This document shows positions 7,968-16,533 of a stretch of 26,444 nucleotides of DNA, piece by piece; within the stretch, counting starts at the first letter, position 1, and each line of letters starts with the position of its first letter. Source of the DNA: an uncultured Rhodospirillaceae bacterium (lineage in GTDB: Bacteria > Pseudomonadota > Alphaproteobacteria > CAAGCB01 > CAG-977); NCBI GenBank assembly GCA_900553035.1, contig USCC01000021.1, forward strand, positions 1 to 26,444, in the 5' to 3' direction. The position numbers and the translations under genes were made by a program. The notes beneath the pieces were generated by a model. It was not told the origin of the DNA and searched no databases. It saw nothing but the letters and a program-made list of their open reading frames with translations.

Positions 7968-9317
7968 ATGTTTGATGAATCTCTGGAAGATGAAGGCATC
8001 TTATTCTATGCCGTAATCAAGTGGCTGGTTCTGTCCGTTATTGCGGGGCTTCTTGTGGGCGGAAGCGTCGGCCTTTTTCTGATAATCCTTTATAAAAGCA
8101 TTGACTGGGTCGCGGCTTTGCCCGACCAGCGGTACATTCTGATTCCCGTCGGCCTTCTGGCCAGCCTGTATTCCATCCGGATTTTTGCTCCGGCCGCCGC
8201 GGGCCACGGAACCGAAAAAGTCATTGCCGCCATTCATTATCACGCGGCAAAGATCCCCTTCAGCGTCGTTCCGATTAAAATCCTTTCGACCCTGTTCACT
8301 CTGGCGCCCGGCGCGGTCGTCGGAACGGAAGGCCCCAGCGTTCAGATCGGCGGCGGCATCATGTCCTGGGTCGCGCGACTGATCCGCTGCCGGACAGAGG
8401 AACGTAAAAAGCTTGTCGTCTGCGGCGTTGCGGCGGCTCTGTCCGCCGTTTTCGGAGCGCCGATTGCCGGTGCGGTCTTTGGCGTTGAAGTCCTTTTTGT
8501 CGGCGAAATCTTTTATACCGTGCTTCTGCCCGCCGTGGTCAGCGGTATTATCGCTTATTTTGTATGCCTGAAGCTGGGAGTTCCCTATGACATTCCCTCC
8601 GTCGCTGTCCCGGCGCTGGATATGTCAGTCCTTTCCTGGTGCTTCGCGGCCGCCCTTTTCTTTTCGCTGGTCTGCATCTTTCACATCGAATTCATGGCTT
8701 TCATTGAACGGACGTTCAAGAAAATGACCGTTCCCGCCTGGGTGAAATCGCTGATTGCCTCGGGTCTGATTCTGTGCGTTGTCGCCTTTTCGGGCGAACG
8801 CTTCCTGGGCATGGGCGAAAAAGGGCTGGTGACGGTGCTGTCCGGCCACCCGCTGATCTGGTATGCCTTCATCGTGAAATCCTTCCTGCTGGCCACGACG
8901 CTGTCCGGCGGCGGCAGCGGCGGCGTGCTGACTCCGACGTTTTACATCGGCGCGGCGGCCGGCGGCCTGTTTGCCCAGATATTCGGACTGGATGTCGGCT
9001 TTTTCGGCGCTTTGGGATTTGTCGGCTGTGTCGCGGGATGCGTCAATACGCCTCTGGCGGCCACATTCCTGGCCATGGAGATGTTTGGTTCCTCCATCGC
9101 CCCGTATGCGGGCGGCGTCTGCGTCATCTGCTACATGCTGTCCGGGCATCGGAGCCTGTATCCGACACAGATTCTCGTTCAGCCGAAATCCTCCGCTTTT
9201 GTCCTGGCCGATCCGGAAAACAAACAGAGCTGGCAGATTCGCCGCCGCAAGACGTATCTTCAGTTCCCCCGGATTTTCCGCCTGTCAAAGATAAAGGAGA
9301 AAACCCGGCAGAAATAA
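7968..9317 (+). CDS. ClC-family chloride channel or transporter
   Basis: Integral inner-membrane protein of 449 residues with about ten or more hydrophobic segments. The ClC selectivity-filter signatures are present as GHGTEK (79-84, at the usual GSGIP place), GTEGPS (119-124, gating glutamate E121) and GSGGVLTPTFYIGA (from 317). The segment GAVFGVEVLF aligns with the helix carrying E202-E203 of E. coli ClC-ec1 and has valine at the proton-glutamate place (E174-V175), as in ClC channels. There is no CBS domain at the C-terminus, only a basic tail. I chose the ATG at 7968; a GTG three bases earlier is also in frame. GGAG lies 10 bases upstream. A terminator follows. Confidence 0.92.
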   Translation: MFDESLEDEGILFYAVIKWLVLSVIAGLLVGGSVGLFLIILYKSIDWVAALPDQRYILIPVGLLASLYSIRIFAPAAAGHGTEKVIAAIHYHAAKIPFSVVPIKILSTLFTLAPGAVVGTEGPSVQIGGGIMSWVARLIRCRTEERKKLVVCGVAAALSAVFGAPIAGAVFGVEVLFVGEIFYTVLLPAVVSGIIAYFVCLKLGVPYDIPSVAVPALDMSVLSWCFAAALFFSLVCIFHIEFMAFIERTFKKMTVPAWVKSLIASGLILCVVAFSGERFLGMGEKGLVTVLSGHPLIWYAFIVKSFLLATTLSGGGSGGVLTPTFYIGAAAGGLFAQIFGLDVGFFGALGFVGCVAGCVNTPLAATFLAMEMFGSSIAPYAGGVCVICYMLSGHRSLYPTQILVQPKSSAFVLADPENKQSWQIRRRKTYLQFPRIFRLSKIKEKTRQK

Positions 9318-9325
9318 AACAGAAG

Positions 9326-9355
9326 CCGGCCGAAAGATATTTCCGGCCGGTTTTT
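9326..9355 (+). terminator. Terminator after the ClC gene
   Basis: Stem built on CCGGCCG (9326-9332) / CGGCCGG (9344-9350) followed by five Ts, starting 9 bases after the ClC stop codon. It separates the ClC gene from the symporter gene 46 bases further on. Confidence 0.75.
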
Positions 9356-9400
9356 GCTTTTTCAGAACCGGCGTTGAAAGAGTAAACGGATCAAAAAGGC

Positions 9401-10651
9401 ATGAAAAAAAAACTTTTCATCTGGATTCTGGGCAGTCTGGCCGCCGGAGCCGCTGTGGGACTGACATGCGGAAACGCCCTTTTTGCGGGGCGGCCGCTGA
9501 CGGCGTACATCAGCCCTTTCGGAACGATTTTCATCCGCCTTTTGCAGATGAGTGTCACACCGATCATCCTGTTTTCCCTGACCGCCGCCACGGCCGGCAT
9601 GTCGCCTGCCCGGCTGGGAAAGATGGGCATGAAAACGGCGGCCCTGTACCTGGGAACCGGAGTCGCCGCGGCACTTATCGCTTTATTTTTCGCCAACTTT
9701 TTCCCGTTTGAAGGCACAATTCTTTCCGTCCGGCTCAAAGGCTCCTCTCTCCCCTCCCTGCACGAGACCTCTTTTCTTGACACGCTGACCGGCATTGTGC
9801 CGACGAACCCGTTTGCAGCGCTGGCCTCGGGAAATATTCTGCAGGTCATCTTTTTCGCTGTCTTTTTCGGAGTCGGCCTTGCTTTTCTGCGGGATTCGAC
9901 GAAAGAGGAAATCCGTACCGCCGCAGACCTGCTTTACCGGGGATGCTCGGGTTTGGCAGAAGTCATGTACCGCCTGGTGCACGGAATCATGTATTACGCG
10001 CCGGTCGGCGTTTTTGCGCTGATGGTTGACGTCTTTGCCAAAAACGGATGGGAGGTGCTGGCGCCGCTCGCCGAATTCATCGGCGTCGTCTATCTGGCCT
10101 TTGCCGTCCAGCTTTTTGTTGTTTACGGCCTCCTTTTGCGGTATGCGGGCTGGACCCTTCCCGATTTCCTGAACGCGGCGCGTGCTCCGCTGATGACGGC
10201 CTTCGTCACCCGTTCCAGCAGTGCCGCCCTGCCCGTCAGCCTTGAGGCCGCGGAAGAAAACCTCGGCATTTCCCGTTCCGTCAGCTCTTTCACCCTGCCG
10301 CTTGGAGCGACGCTGAACATGGACGGGGTCACCATCCAGCAATGCATCAGCGTTTTCTTTATTGCCGGAATCGCCGGACTGCCTCTTGACTTCTCTCAGC
10401 AGGTTTCCATCCTGTTCGTCACGGTTCTGGCCTCAATCGGGACAGCCGGCATCCCAAGCGGCGCGGCCGTCATGCTGCTGGCCGTTCTGGACAGCGTCGG
10501 GCTGGTTCCGGCGGACGGTTCCGCCGTTGCCGCCGCCTACGCCATGCTTTTGGGGATCGACGCCGTCATGGATATGGGACAGACGGGACTGAACGTCACC
10601 GGCGATCTCGTCTGCGCCGCCGTCATCGGCCGGACCGAAAATAAAGGCTAG
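9401..10651 (+). CDS. Dicarboxylate/amino acid:cation symporter (DAACS family)
   Basis: Inner-membrane secondary transporter of the glutamate-transporter fold (GltP/DctA/GltPh), 416 residues, cation-coupled uptake. Family marks: the serine-rich hairpin FVTRSSSAALPVSLE, NMDG in the TM7 region, GIPSGAAVMLL in hairpin 2, and DAVMDMG..LNVTGD in TM8. D391, N398 and D402 match GltPh D394, N401 and D405, but the residue matching substrate-binding R397 is glutamine (Q394). In this family the arginine binds the side-chain carboxylate of Asp/Glu and is replaced in neutral amino acid carriers, so an acidic substrate is doubtful. The ATG has AAAAAGG upstream. No terminator is seen before the RDD gene 48 bases downstream. 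Confidence 0.9.
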   Translation: MKKKLFIWILGSLAAGAAVGLTCGNALFAGRPLTAYISPFGTIFIRLLQMSVTPIILFSLTAATAGMSPARLGKMGMKTAALYLGTGVAAALIALFFANFFPFEGTILSVRLKGSSLPSLHETSFLDTLTGIVPTNPFAALASGNILQVIFFAVFFGVGLAFLRDSTKEEIRTAADLLYRGCSGLAEVMYRLVHGIMYYAPVGVFALMVDVFAKNGWEVLAPLAEFIGVVYLAFAVQLFVVYGLLLRYAGWTLPDFLNAARAPLMTAFVTRSSSAALPVSLEAAEENLGISRSVSSFTLPLGATLNMDGVTIQQCISVFFIAGIAGLPLDFSQQVSILFVTVLASIGTAGIPSGAAVMLLAVLDSVGLVPADGSAVAAAYAMLLGIDAVMDMGQTGLNVTGDLVCAAVIGRTENKG

Positions 10652-10678
10652 AGATACGGCACAAAAAGCGTTACCCTG

Positions 10679-10692
10679 TGTAAACGTTTACA
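10679..10692. promoter_or_regulatory. Perfect 14-bp palindrome, LacI/CcpA-type operator candidate
   Basis: TGTAAACGTTTACA is a perfect palindrome with a central CG, in the 48-base gap between the symporter stop and the RDD start. It matches the cre consensus TGWAARCGYTWNCW at every position and the general pattern of LacI/GalR-family operators. It ends just before the ribosome binding site of the RDD gene, so a bound repressor would block transcription into that gene. No LacI-family gene is in the window. Confidence 0.5.
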
Positions 10693-10699
10693 GGAAAGG

Positions 10700-11767
10700 A
10701 TGCCCGCCATGACTGAACAGACCTCCGTTTCAACTCCCGTCTTTCCCGGACGCCGCGCTTTTGCCCGTCTGACCGATTATCTTCTGTGGGGTGTCCTGTC
10801 CTGCGCCGTCCTGCTGAGTGTGGTTGAATACGGGCATCCCGAAGTCCTGTCTCCTGCCATCCTGTATGCCGCCTTTCTTCTGTACATTCCGGCGGAAGCT
10901 TTTCTGATTTCACGGAACGGGGCCACGCCCGGCAAAAAAATGCTGGGGCTGCGCGTCACGGACGCAAACGGGGGAAACATCCCCTTCAAAACATCACTGA
11001 AACGGTCGTTTCTGGTTTTTGCGGCGGGAATGGGTTTCTTCCTGCCCGTCATTTCACTGCTCTGCCCGCTGTATGCGCTGTTCCGTCTGTATGTCGAACG
11101 CGTCACGTGGTGGGATAAAAAATGCGGAACAGATGAATCCGTCGCCAAATTCACTTTCCGTTCCGCCGTCTTTCTGGTCGCGTTTTACCTGTTGCTGCTG
11201 GGCGGATGCCTGCTTACGCTGAAAACGCTGACAAAAATACAGATCAACCTTGACGCCGTTGAGGAAAACGTCGTCGTTTCCTATATGCAGGAAGTCCAGC
11301 CCATCCTGACCGGAGTCCTGAGCGAAGACGCCCTCCTGACGCCTGAATCCGTGCAGAAAACCGCGGATGAGTTGCGCCGAATTCAGGACATCATCCGGAA
11401 ATACCAGGAGGAATATGTTCCGTTGCAGGCCAAACTCCAGAAACAGATTGACGCCTACCCCAACGACGAAACCCGGGCCCGCTATCAGCAAAGCCTCAAC
11501 GCCCAGAGCGACCGTCTGAAACTGTTCTGGTTCGTCCAGAGCATCCGCATCAGCATGTTTGAAAACATCGTCGGCTTTTTCAAATCCGCGGAAGGCCGGT
11601 ACGAATTCAAGGACGGCAGACCCGTCTTCAAAGACCCCGAACTGATGAAGCAGTATGAAAACTACATGCAGCAGCTGAACGCCCTGATCCGCAATACGTC
11701 GGCGGATCCGGCGGAACTTTCCGACGCGGAAACGCCCGAAGAAGAAGCCCTTCAGGAAGAAAATTAA
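10700..11767 (+). CDS. RDD-family membrane protein with long C-terminal soluble domain
   Basis: Inner-membrane protein of 355 residues. The N-terminal RDD domain shows the naming residues R23 and D26 in ARLTDYLL, then GATPGKKMLGLRV (74-86), and D139 in TWWDKKCGTD, with four likely membrane segments (about 28-46, 52-70, 105-128 and 153-175). The last 180 residues are hydrophilic, helical and acidic at the end, and are not part of the usual RDD domain; I recognise no family there. RDD proteins are poorly characterised; some have been linked to ion transport. Two ATGs are possible: 10700, close to AGGA, and 10709, better spaced from AAAGGA. A LacI-type palindrome lies directly upstream. Confidence 0.82.
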   Translation: MPAMTEQTSVSTPVFPGRRAFARLTDYLLWGVLSCAVLLSVVEYGHPEVLSPAILYAAFLLYIPAEAFLISRNGATPGKKMLGLRVTDANGGNIPFKTSLKRSFLVFAAGMGFFLPVISLLCPLYALFRLYVERVTWWDKKCGTDESVAKFTFRSAVFLVAFYLLLLGGCLLTLKTLTKIQINLDAVEENVVVSYMQEVQPILTGVLSEDALLTPESVQKTADELRRIQDIIRKYQEEYVPLQAKLQKQIDAYPNDETRARYQQSLNAQSDRLKLFWFVQSIRISMFENIVGFFKSAEGRYEFKDGRPVFKDPELMKQYENYMQQLNALIRNTSADPAELSDAETPEEEALQEEN

Positions 11768-11771
11768 AAGA

Positions 11772-11799
11772 TTGTCTTTTCCGATGTTTTCTTTATACT
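11772..11799 (+). promoter_or_regulatory. Probable sigma70-type promoter for the 216-residue unknown gene
   Basis: TTGTCT (11772-11777) and TATACT (11794-11799, five of six matches) are 16 bases apart in the 59-base gap after the RDD gene; the -10 ends 27 bases before the ATG at 11827. Confidence 0.5.
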
Positions 11800-11826
11800 G
11801 AAGAAAAAAGTTTGAAAGGACAAACA

Positions 11827-12477
11827 ATGTTCGAACAGGAATCGAATGATTTAAACGAGGCTGTTTCGGCCATCGAAAACGCTTTCAACCGGAAAGGCAA
11901 ATATCTTCAGGACGGCGTTCCCCGCTATACGGCTCATGCCGTACGGCTGGAAGAAGAGACAGGCCTGAGCGGTATTGCCGGACGGTACCGTTTTCCCGAA
12001 AACAGGGAACCGGCCTTTGCCGAATATGAATACCGGAAACGTTTTTTGAAATACTCGCTGGCGGAAAGCCTCCTGACGGCAGAAGACCCGCTCAAACGCC
12101 GGGCGGCCGAAAAGATATCACGGCAGACGCCGCAGGCTTTGGAAGAAGTGAAGCAGGAAATTGAAAAACTGACCGTCCTGAACCCCGATCTGAAAAGGCT
12201 GAATTACGACAGGCGCGATTTCATTGAAAGTTACCGCGCCCTGATCGGCGTCACATCCCAGTATAATGTTGACGACATCAACGCCTATCTGCACAGCATC
12301 CGGACGGGGCAGAAGGACGAGGAAGCCAACGCGCGCATTGAACGCCTGAAAGACCGAGGGTGTCGTTTCGGATGGGTGCCGGCCGTGAAAACACTTGACC
12401 GGATTGAACGGGGCCTTGACGAACGGGAAAAAACAATGTTGCCCGTCATGCGGGCGGCTCGCAAAAAATCCCGCTGA
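11827..12477 (+). CDS. Unknown soluble protein
   Basis: A 216-residue protein with no signal peptide, no membrane segment and no motif that I recognise. It is rich in Glu, Arg and Lys and predicted mostly helical (for example PQALEEVKQEIEKL). The ATG at 11827 has AAAGGA six bases upstream; a TTG 15 bases earlier is inside the ribosome binding site region and is not a sensible start. It has its own promoter-like sequence and a strong terminator, so it is probably monocistronic. Codon use resembles its neighbours, so there is no sign of recent transfer. Confidence 0.8.
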   Translation: MFEQESNDLNEAVSAIENAFNRKGKYLQDGVPRYTAHAVRLEEETGLSGIAGRYRFPENREPAFAEYEYRKRFLKYSLAESLLTAEDPLKRRAAEKISRQTPQALEEVKQEIEKLTVLNPDLKRLNYDRRDFIESYRALIGVTSQYNVDDINAYLHSIRTGQKDEEANARIERLKDRGCRFGWVPAVKTLDRIERGLDEREKTMLPVMRAARKKSR

Positions 12478-12577
12478 GCAAAAGCTCCCGCTCCACAGCG
12501 GAACGTCTTTTTCATTTCCGGGGAAACCGGCGGTCAAAAGCCGGAACCTCCCTGTCCGAAACAGCCTTCCGCTCTTC

Positions 12578-12609
12578 CGTCCCCCGTGCAGACCGGGGGA
12601 CGTTTTTTT
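12578..12609 (+). terminator. Rho-independent terminator
   Basis: Perfect 8-bp GC-rich stem CGTCCCCC (12578-12585) / GGGGGACG (12595-12602) followed by seven Ts (12603-12609), about 100 bases after the stop of the 216-residue unknown gene. It also faces the end of the minus-strand pilus locus, but on that strand no T run follows the stem. Confidence 0.85.
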
Positions 12610-12687
12610 ATGCCGTGCGCTTCCGGGCTTTCAGCTTCCCGCATGAACCGTTCCCGGCCGGACAGCGGGAGTATTTTTTGAAACCGG

Positions 12688-13437
12688 TCAGGAGGGCGGC
12701 CACGAACAGGGCGAGCCGGCGGAAGGCATGTTTTCGCCGCTGTTCAGCCCCTTGATCATCGTCAGGGCGACCATGTAGTTGCGGGGATCCGATTTTCCCC
12801 AGGCGCAGAAGAACGCATCCGGAATGTATGTACTGGCCGCGGGCGAATATCCGGCGCTGAGGATGTAATATCCGGCTCCCAGAGGCTGGCCGTAACCGGT
12901 TGCCAGCGGAGAGGACGCCTGAGCGATCAGCCCCACGAAACGTGAATTCCGTGTCCCTGCGGCAATGGCCTTTGGAATCGACATGGCCGCCCATCCGGCA
13001 TATTTGACCGGCACCGCGCCGTACGTGATGACATACATGACGGCGTTCGTGTTTGAACAGGCGATGAACTGCTTCTGATTGGCCTTGTTGACACAGAAAT
13101 ACGCCGTTGTCACGCCCGGCTGATATTTAAAACCGTAGGGAAGATAATTCACCGCGCCGTTGGAGGCATCCACCATGTTGCCCGAAGCGTCGCCGGAAAT
13201 CTGGTTTGTCAGTCCGGAGGCGGCAAACGCCTCGTATCCGGTGTTTCCTGCCACCTGGCTGTCTGCGGCGATGCGGGCCTGAATGTTGCTGACGACCGCA
13301 TTGTGCTGAATCAGCATATTCTGAGCCAGAGCTTCGTAAACGGGAACGATATAATCATCCGCGTCCTTGGCTTTTTCACGATAGTTGCCGAACATGATAA
13401 TTCCCATAAGGGACGCCAGCATGAGCCAGAAATACAT
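12688..13437 (-). CDS. PilM-like protein of the thin-pilus locus
   Basis: A 249-residue protein with one N-terminal hydrophobic segment (about residues 1-17, YFWLMLASLMGIIMFG), then a periplasmic part. The stretch EALAQNMLIQHNAVVSNIQA after the membrane anchor resembles the start of PilM proteins of IncI-type thin pili (QNM...NAV pattern), and the next gene upstream is a PilV-type prepilin; this is why I call it PilM-like. The remaining sequence is Gly/Ala/Ser/Tyr-rich with three cysteines and is not recognised. It is longer than the PilM I recall (about 145 residues). The ATG has GAGGAGAGG upstream. It is 79 bases behind pilV with a G-rich hairpin between. Confidence 0.72.
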   Translation of the reverse strand: MYFWLMLASLMGIIMFGNYREKAKDADDYIVPVYEALAQNMLIQHNAVVSNIQARIAADSQVAGNTGYEAFAASGLTNQISGDASGNMVDASNGAVNYLPYGFKYQPGVTTAYFCVNKANQKQFIACSNTNAVMYVITYGAVPVKYAGWAAMSIPKAIAAGTRNSRFVGLIAQASSPLATGYGQPLGAGYYILSAGYSPAASTYIPDAFFCAWGKSDPRNYMVALTMIKGLNSGENMPSAGSPCSWPPS

Positions 13438-13474
13438 GATTCCTCTCCTCGAAAAATCCTTGATGAAACAGGCG

Positions 13475-13507
13475 AAAAGGGGGAAAGGACAGCCCTCCCC
13501 CCCTTTT
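13475..13507 (-). terminator. Hairpin between pilV and the PilM-like gene (attenuator candidate)
   Basis: AAAAGGGGG (13475-13483) and CCCCCTTTT (13499-13507) form a 9-bp stem with a 15-base loop. On the minus strand the stem lies 10 bases after the pilV stop and ends in four Ts, so it could stop part of the transcripts and lower expression of the downstream gene, or protect the pilV mRNA end. Confidence 0.5.
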
Positions 13508-13516
13508 TTGACCGGA

Positions 13517-16405
13517 TTACAAAGCCGGGTTATGAATCGGCGTCAGGACGCTGCCGTCGGTCTTCATATTCGGGAAGTTGAAGCGTGACGGATTGAAGTA
13601 GCAGTACGTATGCGCGATCGCTTCCATTCTTCCGTTGAAGATGCCGCCCATGTTCCAGACATAACCGTCAGAGTTGTTTGCGTAGGTCACGGTCCCCATG
13701 GCGACTTTCCAACCGATGATGTCGTTGCCGCTCTTGACCTGTTCCGTCGCCACCTGCACGGACGTTGCCGGCTGATAGATAGAGGCGCGGTTTGAACTGA
13801 AGTTCTGATATTCCAGGTTATACGCGGCGCCTTCCGTCTGGTTGACGTCCACCAGGATGTTCAGGTCAATGAAGTTGACCTTGCCCACATCAAAGGCCGT
13901 CGGCGTCAGAGTCATGACAGGCACGTAACCATCCGGGCACCGCCCTTCGTCATAGCCGGACATTGTTTCAGCACTGCCGGCTCCATAGCTACTGGTGCTG
14001 ACCGAACGTCCCGGCGCCGGAACGACGCCCATGAACGGATGGGACAAACACGATGCGCTGCCGCAGTCAGAGTAGGATCCCGCATAGTAGCTGACACGGA
14101 AACCGTTGGCGCCTTCGCTGTCGCATGTCGCGCCGCCCTTCAGGAATGTCTTCATCGTCGAACAGTCATGTTCCCAACCGCCGCCGACAACCGGACCGCC
14201 GCCCGGTTTCTGCAGACGCGGGACATAGAAACTGCAGTTGCCGCCGCTACTACTGCACGGCCACGGGCCCGCACCATACGAGTTCGACAGGACGTAAATA
14301 CCCTTGTTGATGTAGTTCGGCAGAGACTCGCTCAGACGCGCGCCGCCGCGGGAGGTCAGCTTGATATCATTCATGACCGAGATGAATGCCGGATCAACGC
14401 GGTATTTATTGTATTTTCCGCCTTCGGTCGTATCGCCGCTGTTGTAGTTTTTGTAAACCGGGCCCGAACTGTCCGCCAGCTGAGAGGCGAACGTTGCATC
14501 GTTTTTGCCCGTTCCGGACAGACTGCCGGAAAGCGCGCCGAGGTCGTTGTACGTGACACGGCCCCAGCTACGAACCGGGTTGCCGTAGCTTCCCGACGAG
14601 GAAGGATTGCTTGTCAGGGCAATTCGTTCCGGTTCCATATACCCGGCATTGACCTTGCCCGACCGACCGTGCAGAGCAACCGTCGCGCCGCCGCCGGAAT
14701 AACCGTCGTACACCCGAACCATCGCATCGGTTTCGGCCCGCGCGTCAATGGCCAGCTGGTTGGATTTGTTACGGATTTCCATCAGCGGATAATCCGTTGT
14801 GGCATTCCCTCCGGCTTTCATGGTCAGGTAGTGGACGTTATTGTAGCCGAGGTTCAGCTCGCCGCCCTTGGTGTTTGAAGAAGACAGGCGGATGTCGTTA
14901 TTGCCGCTGCCGGCTTCGTTCGTGCCGGAATTGTTCATGTAAATATAGGACGTTGTTCCGTCGGCCTTTGTGTAGATCCGACGCTTGTCGGAACCATCCG
15001 TTACCGAAAGTTCGGATTTCACGTCCAAACCGCCGATGACGCGGGCCGCCTGGCTTTTGAAAGCCTTGGTGCTGGCCACCGCGAAGCCGTAGCTTCCGGC
15101 CGTGACTTCGGCCTGGGTGGTCGCATCAAGATAGGCGTTTTTGCCCGACAGAGTGATATCGCCGCCGGTTGACTTGGCTTCAAACGCGCCGGCGGCCGAC
15201 AGAGTTGCCGTTCCGGTCGCCGATTGTGTCCAGTTGCCGCTTGACGCTACGGTCGTCCCTTTGTCCGTACGTTCATAGCCGCTGTTGGTCAGTTTGATTT
15301 CGCCCGAACCGACTTTCGCGTTATAGCCTTCCGAATTGACGGAAATATTTCCCGCCGAAGTATCCGCCCGCCACTCGCCGCTTGTCAGTTTGGTGGACGC
15401 GGTTCCGATCTTGCCTTCGATAAGCCCCGAATCCACTTTGAAGCTTGAGGTTCCCTTCAGGAATTCGGCGCCGTCCTCGGCTTTCATGAACCCCTTGGTC
15501 CGAACTTCGGTCGCGGACACCTGTGTTTCGGCATCGTCATCGCTTGTCGCGGCGGCGGCCTTGACAACCAGTTTGCCGCCGATGACTTCCAGACCGCCGG
15601 AACTGCGGATCTGATGATGCGCTCCGCCGCCGCCCATGTCGATGTTCGTGAACATCGTGTTCGCATCCGGCAGGCCGTTCACCTGATGCCGGTACAGGAA
15701 GTCGCCCGAAATGCCGGAAGCATACGTCGTCGTTGCGACAACACGGCCGCGACCCGGCGTCCATCCGCTTGCGGGAAAGAAATCATTGATGTCCTGAATT
15801 TCCCAGACGCCCTGTGCGCCGATCACTTTTTTGGCCTGTGTTTCAACTTCGCCGCCGGAATAGAGGCTTTCAACAGAGCGCGACGAACGGATATAGCCGC
15901 CGTCCGCACCGATCATTGTGGCGATTCGCGCGGCACGCCGGTCGTCCAATTCATCGCTTTTATCGGCCAGGTTACCGCCCGTCGGCGTGTTCAAGCCGGA
16001 AGCGATCAGACCCGTCACCTTATAGCGCGCACAGGCGCCACCGTTGTTTTCCGTACATTCACGGCGGATGCCGACTTTGTAGTTGTCGACCAGCTTGTTC
16101 CCGATGGAACCGTCCGCCTGGATGAAGGCCGGGGGCAGATAAGGCCGGAGTTCGTCCGTCGTCAGAACGCGCGTGTCTCCCGCCTGTGCCGCAATGGTCG
16201 CGTAGTTCGCGTCAATATAGGAAGAGACCGCGTCGCGCAGGGTTTTCATCTGGCCGGCGACGGCGACTTCTTCCATTTCGGCAGAACGGTCCGCCGTCTG
16301 GCGCACGACCATCGGCGACATCATTGTCATCAGACCCAGAAGCGCAATCGCTTCCAGCATCAGGGCGCCTTTTTCTTCGGCGGCTTTCTTGATTTTTTCC
16401 AACAT
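13517..16405 (-). CDS. pilV: PilV-like type IVb prepilin, pilus-tip adhesin
   Basis: A 962-residue minor prepilin. The N-terminus has the prepilin-peptidase site G13|A14 with glutamate at +5 (E18, in GALMLEAI) and a hydrophobic helix behind it. The segment TYASGISGDFLYR...ANTMFTNIDMGGGG matches the region of IncI1 PilV proteins that ends in NIDMG, so the family call is good. Residues about 260-470 are Gly/Ser/Thr/Ala-rich imperfect repeats that look like a beta-helix or tail-fibre stalk; the C-terminal 350 residues contain many cysteines and aromatic residues and form the likely receptor-binding tip. The start ATG has AAGGAG upstream. R64-type PilV is less than half this size and ends in an invertible shufflon; no shufflon is seen here. 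Confidence 0.82.
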   Translation of the reverse strand: MLEKIKKAAEEKGALMLEAIALLGLMTMMSPMVVRQTADRSAEMEEVAVAGQMKTLRDAVSSYIDANYATIAAQAGDTRVLTTDELRPYLPPAFIQADGSIGNKLVDNYKVGIRRECTENNGGACARYKVTGLIASGLNTPTGGNLADKSDELDDRRAARIATMIGADGGYIRSSRSVESLYSGGEVETQAKKVIGAQGVWEIQDINDFFPASGWTPGRGRVVATTTYASGISGDFLYRHQVNGLPDANTMFTNIDMGGGGAHHQIRSSGGLEVIGGKLVVKAAAATSDDDAETQVSATEVRTKGFMKAEDGAEFLKGTSSFKVDSGLIEGKIGTASTKLTSGEWRADTSAGNISVNSEGYNAKVGSGEIKLTNSGYERTDKGTTVASSGNWTQSATGTATLSAAGAFEAKSTGGDITLSGKNAYLDATTQAEVTAGSYGFAVASTKAFKSQAARVIGGLDVKSELSVTDGSDKRRIYTKADGTTSYIYMNNSGTNEAGSGNNDIRLSSSNTKGGELNLGYNNVHYLTMKAGGNATTDYPLMEIRNKSNQLAIDARAETDAMVRVYDGYSGGGATVALHGRSGKVNAGYMEPERIALTSNPSSSGSYGNPVRSWGRVTYNDLGALSGSLSGTGKNDATFASQLADSSGPVYKNYNSGDTTEGGKYNKYRVDPAFISVMNDIKLTSRGGARLSESLPNYINKGIYVLSNSYGAGPWPCSSSGGNCSFYVPRLQKPGGGPVVGGGWEHDCSTMKTFLKGGATCDSEGANGFRVSYYAGSYSDCGSASCLSHPFMGVVPAPGRSVSTSSYGAGSAETMSGYDEGRCPDGYVPVMTLTPTAFDVGKVNFIDLNILVDVNQTEGAAYNLEYQNFSSNRASIYQPATSVQVATEQVKSGNDIIGWKVAMGTVTYANNSDGYVWNMGGIFNGRMEAIAHTYCYFNPSRFNFPNMKTDGSVLTPIHNPAL

Positions 16406-16533
16406 GGCCTTTTCTCCTTAAATTCACAGGCCGTCATGTACGGCGGCGGCCGACAGCTTTTACCGTTATTTTCAGGCTAAACCGGCTTTGTGTGCAAAAG
16501 CAAATGAAAAAGCATATATCTGAGGTCATAAAT

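Noticed and set aside
8625..9149. Minus-strand frame within the ClC gene
   Set aside because: Repeats of charged and Gly/Ala residues are the antisense reading of the membrane segments.
12688..13516. Possible shufflon behind pilV
   Set aside because: No inverted 19-bp repeats or alternative C-terminal segments and no recombinase gene; the space holds the PilM-like gene.
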